Shown in pieces: positions 6,826 to 8,413 of a stretch of 8,413 nucleotides of DNA. This DNA is from an uncultured Eubacteriales bacterium (GTDB taxonomy: Bacteria; Bacillota; Clostridia; Christensenellales; Aristaeellaceae), in the NCBI GenBank assembly GCA_900553295.1, contig USCR01000108.1, positions 1 through 8,413 of the forward strand. Direction: 5' to 3'. The stretch's first letter is position 1. The number at the start of each line of letters is the position of its first letter. The translations under genes and the position numbers were made by a program. The notes beneath the pieces were generated by a model, which worked only from the letters and a program-made list of their open reading frames with translations, ran no database searches and had not been told where the DNA came from.

Positions 6826-6834
6826 GGCTATAAT
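6806..6834 (+). promoter_or_regulatory. Promoter for the upp leader RNA
   Basis: TTGCCA (6806-6811, five of six) is followed by a 17-nt spacer and a perfect TATAAT (6829-6834). Initiation is expected near 6841. No comparable promoter is visible between the leader terminator and upp, so upp probably depends on this one. Confidence 0.8.
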
Positions 6835-6840
6835 AATAGA

Positions 6841-6960
6841 GATAAAATACATGGATGGAGCGTAAGCTGCATGAATCTACGCGTGCTGCCTCAACCTAGC
6901 GGCCGACGGAGTAAACGAACGAGTGCCCGAACGATTGACGGTGGCGCTTGTTCGTTTTTT
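6841..6960 (+). ncRNA. Structured upp leader (attenuator) or small RNA of about 120 nt
   Basis: The RNA predicted from the promoter at 6806-6834 to the terminator at 6913-6960 has no convincing open frame. Possible small stems upstream of the terminator are GCGTA (6860-6864) with TACGC (6878-6882), and GCTGC (6884-6888) with GCGGC (6899-6903, one wobble). I compared it by eye with recalled consensus cores (purine, PRPP/ykkC, ZTP, THF, glycine, glutamine and PyrR-type sites) and matched none. It could be an uncharacterised attenuator controlling upp or a stand-alone small RNA. Confidence 0.5.
6913..6960 (+). terminator. Intrinsic terminator in the upp leader
   Basis: Bases 6913-6927 (AAACGAACGAGTGCC) pair with 6943-6957 (GGCGCTTGTTCGTTT) over 15 bp, with two G-T wobbles and no bulge. 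The loop is 15 nt and the T-run extends to 6960. The hairpin ends 83 nt before the upp ATG and lies on the same strand, the position expected for a transcription attenuator. CGAACGA of the left arm (6916-6922) is repeated in the loop (6928-6934) and could pair with the same right arm. Confidence 0.85.
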
Positions 6961-7043
6961 AACAATATGCGCTTCGCTCTGTTTTCTGCGTGACCATAGT
7001 AGCAATCCCAGGGGAACCAATCATATTTCAGGAGGTACGGAAC

Positions 7044-7673
7044 ATGAGTAAAGTTCACGTTTTTGATCATCCGCTGATTCAGCACAAGCTGAGCCTGATG
7101 CGGGACAAAAACACCGGCGCGAAGGAATTCCGCGAACTGCTGGAGGAGATCTCCATGCTGATGGTTTATGAGGTGACGCGGGATCTGCCCACCGTGGAGG
7201 TGGAGGTGGAAACGCCCATCTGCAAGTGCAAAACCCGCGTGCTGGCAGGCAAGAAGCTGGGCATCGTGCCTATCCTGCGGGCAGGCCTGGGCATGGTGGA
7301 CGGCGTGACCAAGCTGGTACCCGCGGCCAAGGTGGGCCACATCGGCCTGTACCGTGATCCGCAGACCCTGGAGCCGGTGGAGTATTACTGCAAGCTGCCC
7401 GTGGACTCGGAAAACCGTGAGCTGCTGGTGCTGGACCCCATGCTGGCCACCGGTGGCAGCGCCAGCGCGGCCATCACCTTTATCAAAAAGCGGGGCTGCA
7501 ATCATATCCGCCTGGTGAACCTGATTGCCGCGCCGGAGGGCATTGCCCGGGTGCAGCGTGAGCATCCCGACGTGGATATTTATGTGGCGGGCCTGGATGA
7601 AAAACTCAACGATCATGGCTACATTGTGCCCGGACTGGGCGATGCGGGTGATCGCTTGTTTGGTACAAAATAA
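7044..7673 (+). CDS. upp: Uracil phosphoribosyltransferase
   Basis: 209 residues, close to the 208 of the E. coli enzyme. The ATG at 7044 has AGGAGGT (7030-7036) 7 nt upstream; an upstream in-frame GTG at 6990 adds 18 residues unlike the family and has no binding site. The N-terminus [19 protein letters not shown] (4-22) is typical. The PRPP loop [11 protein letters not shown] (130-140) and the C-terminal uracil site [18 protein letters not shown] (192-209) are intact, as is PILRAGLGM (76-84). The enzyme makes UMP from uracil and PRPP in the cytoplasm (pyrimidine salvage). A strong terminator lies between the promoter and this gene, so expression probably depends on read-through. In several Bacillota upp precedes the ATPase operon, and what follows here begins like an ATPase subunit. 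Confidence 0.97.
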   Translation: MSKVHVFDHPLIQHKLSLMRDKNTGAKEFRELLEEISMLMVYEVTRDLPTVEVEVETPICKCKTRVLAGKKLGIVPILRAGLGMVDGVTKLVPAAKVGHIGLYRDPQTLEPVEYYCKLPVDSENRELLVLDPMLATGGSASAAITFIKKRGCNHIRLVNLIAAPEGIARVQREHPDVDIYVAGLDEKLNDHGYIVPGLGDAGDRLFGTK

Positions 7674-7677
7674 CACC

Positions 7678-7694
7678 GGGAGGCGTTGCTTCCC
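7678..7694 (+). other. Short hairpin between upp and the downstream gene
   Basis: GGGAGGC (7678-7684) and GCTTCCC (7688-7694) form a 7-bp stem with one G-T pair and a 3-nt loop, 4 nt after the upp stop codon. There is no T-tract, so it is not a classical terminator. It could be a processing or mRNA-stability element in a upp-downstream transcript. Confidence 0.3.
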
Positions 7695-7715
7695 AATAGA
7701 AAGGTGGTGATTGGT

Positions 7716-7868
7716 TTGTCGCTGGAAATTCTTCAGAGCATCGAGCAGGCGGAGGCGAAAGCCGACGGCATGCGCGCAGAGGCGCAGAAGCAGGCAAGAG
7801 AAATCCTCAAGTCCGTGGAGGCGGCCTGCCTGGCCCAGGAACGTGCTGCCGCCATTGAGCACCGCGCG
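7716..7868 (+). pseudogene. Putative 5' remnant of an A/V-type ATPase G/H-subunit gene
   Basis: This stretch supplies its own ribosome binding site and start and encodes about 51 residues with the alternating E-A-E-x-x-A spacing of rotary ATPase peripheral-stalk subunits (normally roughly 100 residues). The following stretch is regulator sequence instead of more stalk helix. Placement 42 nt after upp agrees with the upp-ATPase gene order known in Bacillota. If the join at about 7863-7883 is real DNA, the ATPase gene is broken here. The resemblance is judged by eye; long Ala/Glu coiled coils are easily over-read. Confidence 0.35.
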
Positions 7869-8413
7869 CTGTACCAGCAGCTGATGGAGGACATCAAGAC
7901 CTCATTGGCAGAAGGGAAGTATATGCCGGATGAAAAGATACCTTCCGAGCCGGAGCTGTCCGAACTGTACCATGTCAGCCGTATTACGGTGCGCAGGGCC
8001 ATTGAAGAGCTTTGCACCGAGGGGTATCTTGTAAAAAAACAGGGCAAGGGCACATATGTCAGCCAGCCGAAGGTGATGCGCAAAATAGCGCAGAACGGCG
8101 ATGTAATGGGCTTTTCCGAGGCGTGCCGCGCCTGCGGCATGCAGCCCGGCGCCCAGGTCATCAGCATCCAGCGCTGCCCTGCACGCTCGGATGAAGTGCG
8201 CTTTTTCAGCCTGCAGCCGCATTCGGATGTGATATATCTCCAGCGCGTGCGCACAGCCGACGGCGAGCCCGTGATGCTGGAGAACAATTTCTTTCCCTAC
8301 CAGCCCTTCAGGGGCCTGCTGGATGCTTACGAAGCGCTTCAGGACGCCTCCCTGTTCGATTATCTGGACGCCGCTTACGGCAGAAAGCCGGAATCCACCA
8401 CCTCCTGCACACT
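7716..8413 (+). CDS. ATPase G/H-subunit-like coiled coil fused to GntR/UTRA regulator, 3' end outside window
   Basis: One uninterrupted frame of 232 codons starts at TTG 7716, with AAGGTGGTGA (7701-7710) just upstream, and is still open at the window end. Residues 1-50 (SLEILQSIEQAEAKADGMRA, 2-21, then AEAQKQAREILKSVEAA) are an Ala/Glu/Gln-rich helix resembling the start of A/V-type ATPase subunit G/H (AhaH/NtpF). From about residue 52 (LYQQLMEDIKTSLAEGKY) the protein is a standard GntR winged helix: KIPSEPELSELYHVSRITVR (74-93), RAIEELCTEGYLVKKQGKGT (94-113), then YVSQP. A UTRA effector domain begins near 128 (GFSEACRACGMQPGA, 132-146) and is cut by the edge. GntR/UTRA proteins normally start at the LYQQ-like helix, so the first 50 residues are extra. 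Internal ATGs (7770, 7884) have no ribosome binding site and the latter would cut into the DNA-binding domain. It may be a true fusion, a rearranged ATPase gene, or an assembly join. The GntR call is firm; the ATPase call rests on pattern recognition. Confidence 0.85.
   Translation, partial: MSLEILQSIEQAEAKADGMRAEAQKQAREILKSVEAACLAQERAAAIEHRALYQQLMEDIKTSLAEGKYMPDEKIPSEPELSELYHVSRITVRRAIEELCTEGYLVKKQGKGTYVSQPKVMRKIAQNGDVMGFSEACRACGMQPGAQVISIQRCPARSDEVRFFSLQPHSDVIYLQRVRTADGEPVMLENNFFPYQPFRGLLDAYEALQDASLFDYLDAAYGRKPESTTSCT

Noticed and set aside
6841..6912. A known riboswitch or PyrR-binding site in the upp leader
   Set aside because: None of the consensus cores I could recall was found by eye; a covariance-model search would be decisive, so no family name is assigned.
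6990..7043. GTG at 6990 as the upp start
   Set aside because: The 18 extra residues do not fit the family and no ribosome binding site precedes it, whereas the ATG at 7044 has AGGAGGT at good spacing.
6891..7862. A minus-strand open frame of 323 codons opposite upp and the leader terminator
   Set aside because: It is the reverse of upp and the fusion gene start; no recognisable motifs and it runs through the terminator hairpin.

Overview
The window looks like a chromosomal segment from an uncultured, moderately GC-rich Clostridia-type bacterium (Bacillota). The grounds are the strong AGGAGG-type ribosome binding sites, three likely TTG starts, a DUF512 radical-SAM protein placed directly before der and plsY, and the cell-wall gene set. 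The genus cannot be fixed from the sequence alone. Most of the window is housekeeping. The unusual parts are the leader upstream of upp and the last gene.

Layout. Positions 1-858 (minus) hold most of an LCP-family (LytR-CpsA-Psr) wall polymer ligase, whose 3' end is cut by the window edge. Positions 859-1203 are non-coding and contain a probable promoter and leader hairpin for that gene, a dense GC-rich palindromic segment resembling an interspersed repeat, and a terminator for the next minus-strand gene. Positions 1204-1458 (minus) encode a small GlsB/YeaQ-type membrane protein. From 1655 transcription runs rightward. A dacF-like D,D-carboxypeptidase (1709-3163) has its own promoter and terminator. 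A second good promoter drives a tight three-gene unit: the DUF512 PDZ/radical-SAM protein (3326-4633), the ribosome-assembly GTPase Der (4633-5967, overlapping by 1 nt) and the acyl-phosphate glycerol-3-phosphate acyltransferase PlsY (5971-6594, 3-nt gap). The unit ends at a strong terminator.

Positions 6595-7043 are non-coding but structured. They hold one clear and one possible terminator, then a near-consensus promoter whose -35 lies inside a perfect 8+8 inverted repeat (probable operator). About 120 nt of leader RNA follows, ending in a 15-bp intrinsic terminator, and only then upp (uracil phosphoribosyltransferase, 7044-7673). This arrangement suggests attenuation of upp, or a separate small RNA.

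The final open frame (7716 to the window end) appears chimeric. About 50 N-terminal residues resemble the start of an A/V-type ATPase G/H (AhaH/NtpF-like) stalk subunit. They run in frame into a complete GntR winged helix and the beginning of a UTRA effector domain. An ATPase operon just after upp would fit synteny known from Bacillota, so the frame may be a rearranged ATPase gene, a true regulator fusion, or an assembly join. This is the most important point to verify.

Together the identifiable genes serve envelope building (LCP ligase, PBP-type carboxypeptidase, PlsY), ribosome assembly (Der) and pyrimidine salvage (Upp). No CRISPR array, tRNA, rRNA or transposase was seen.
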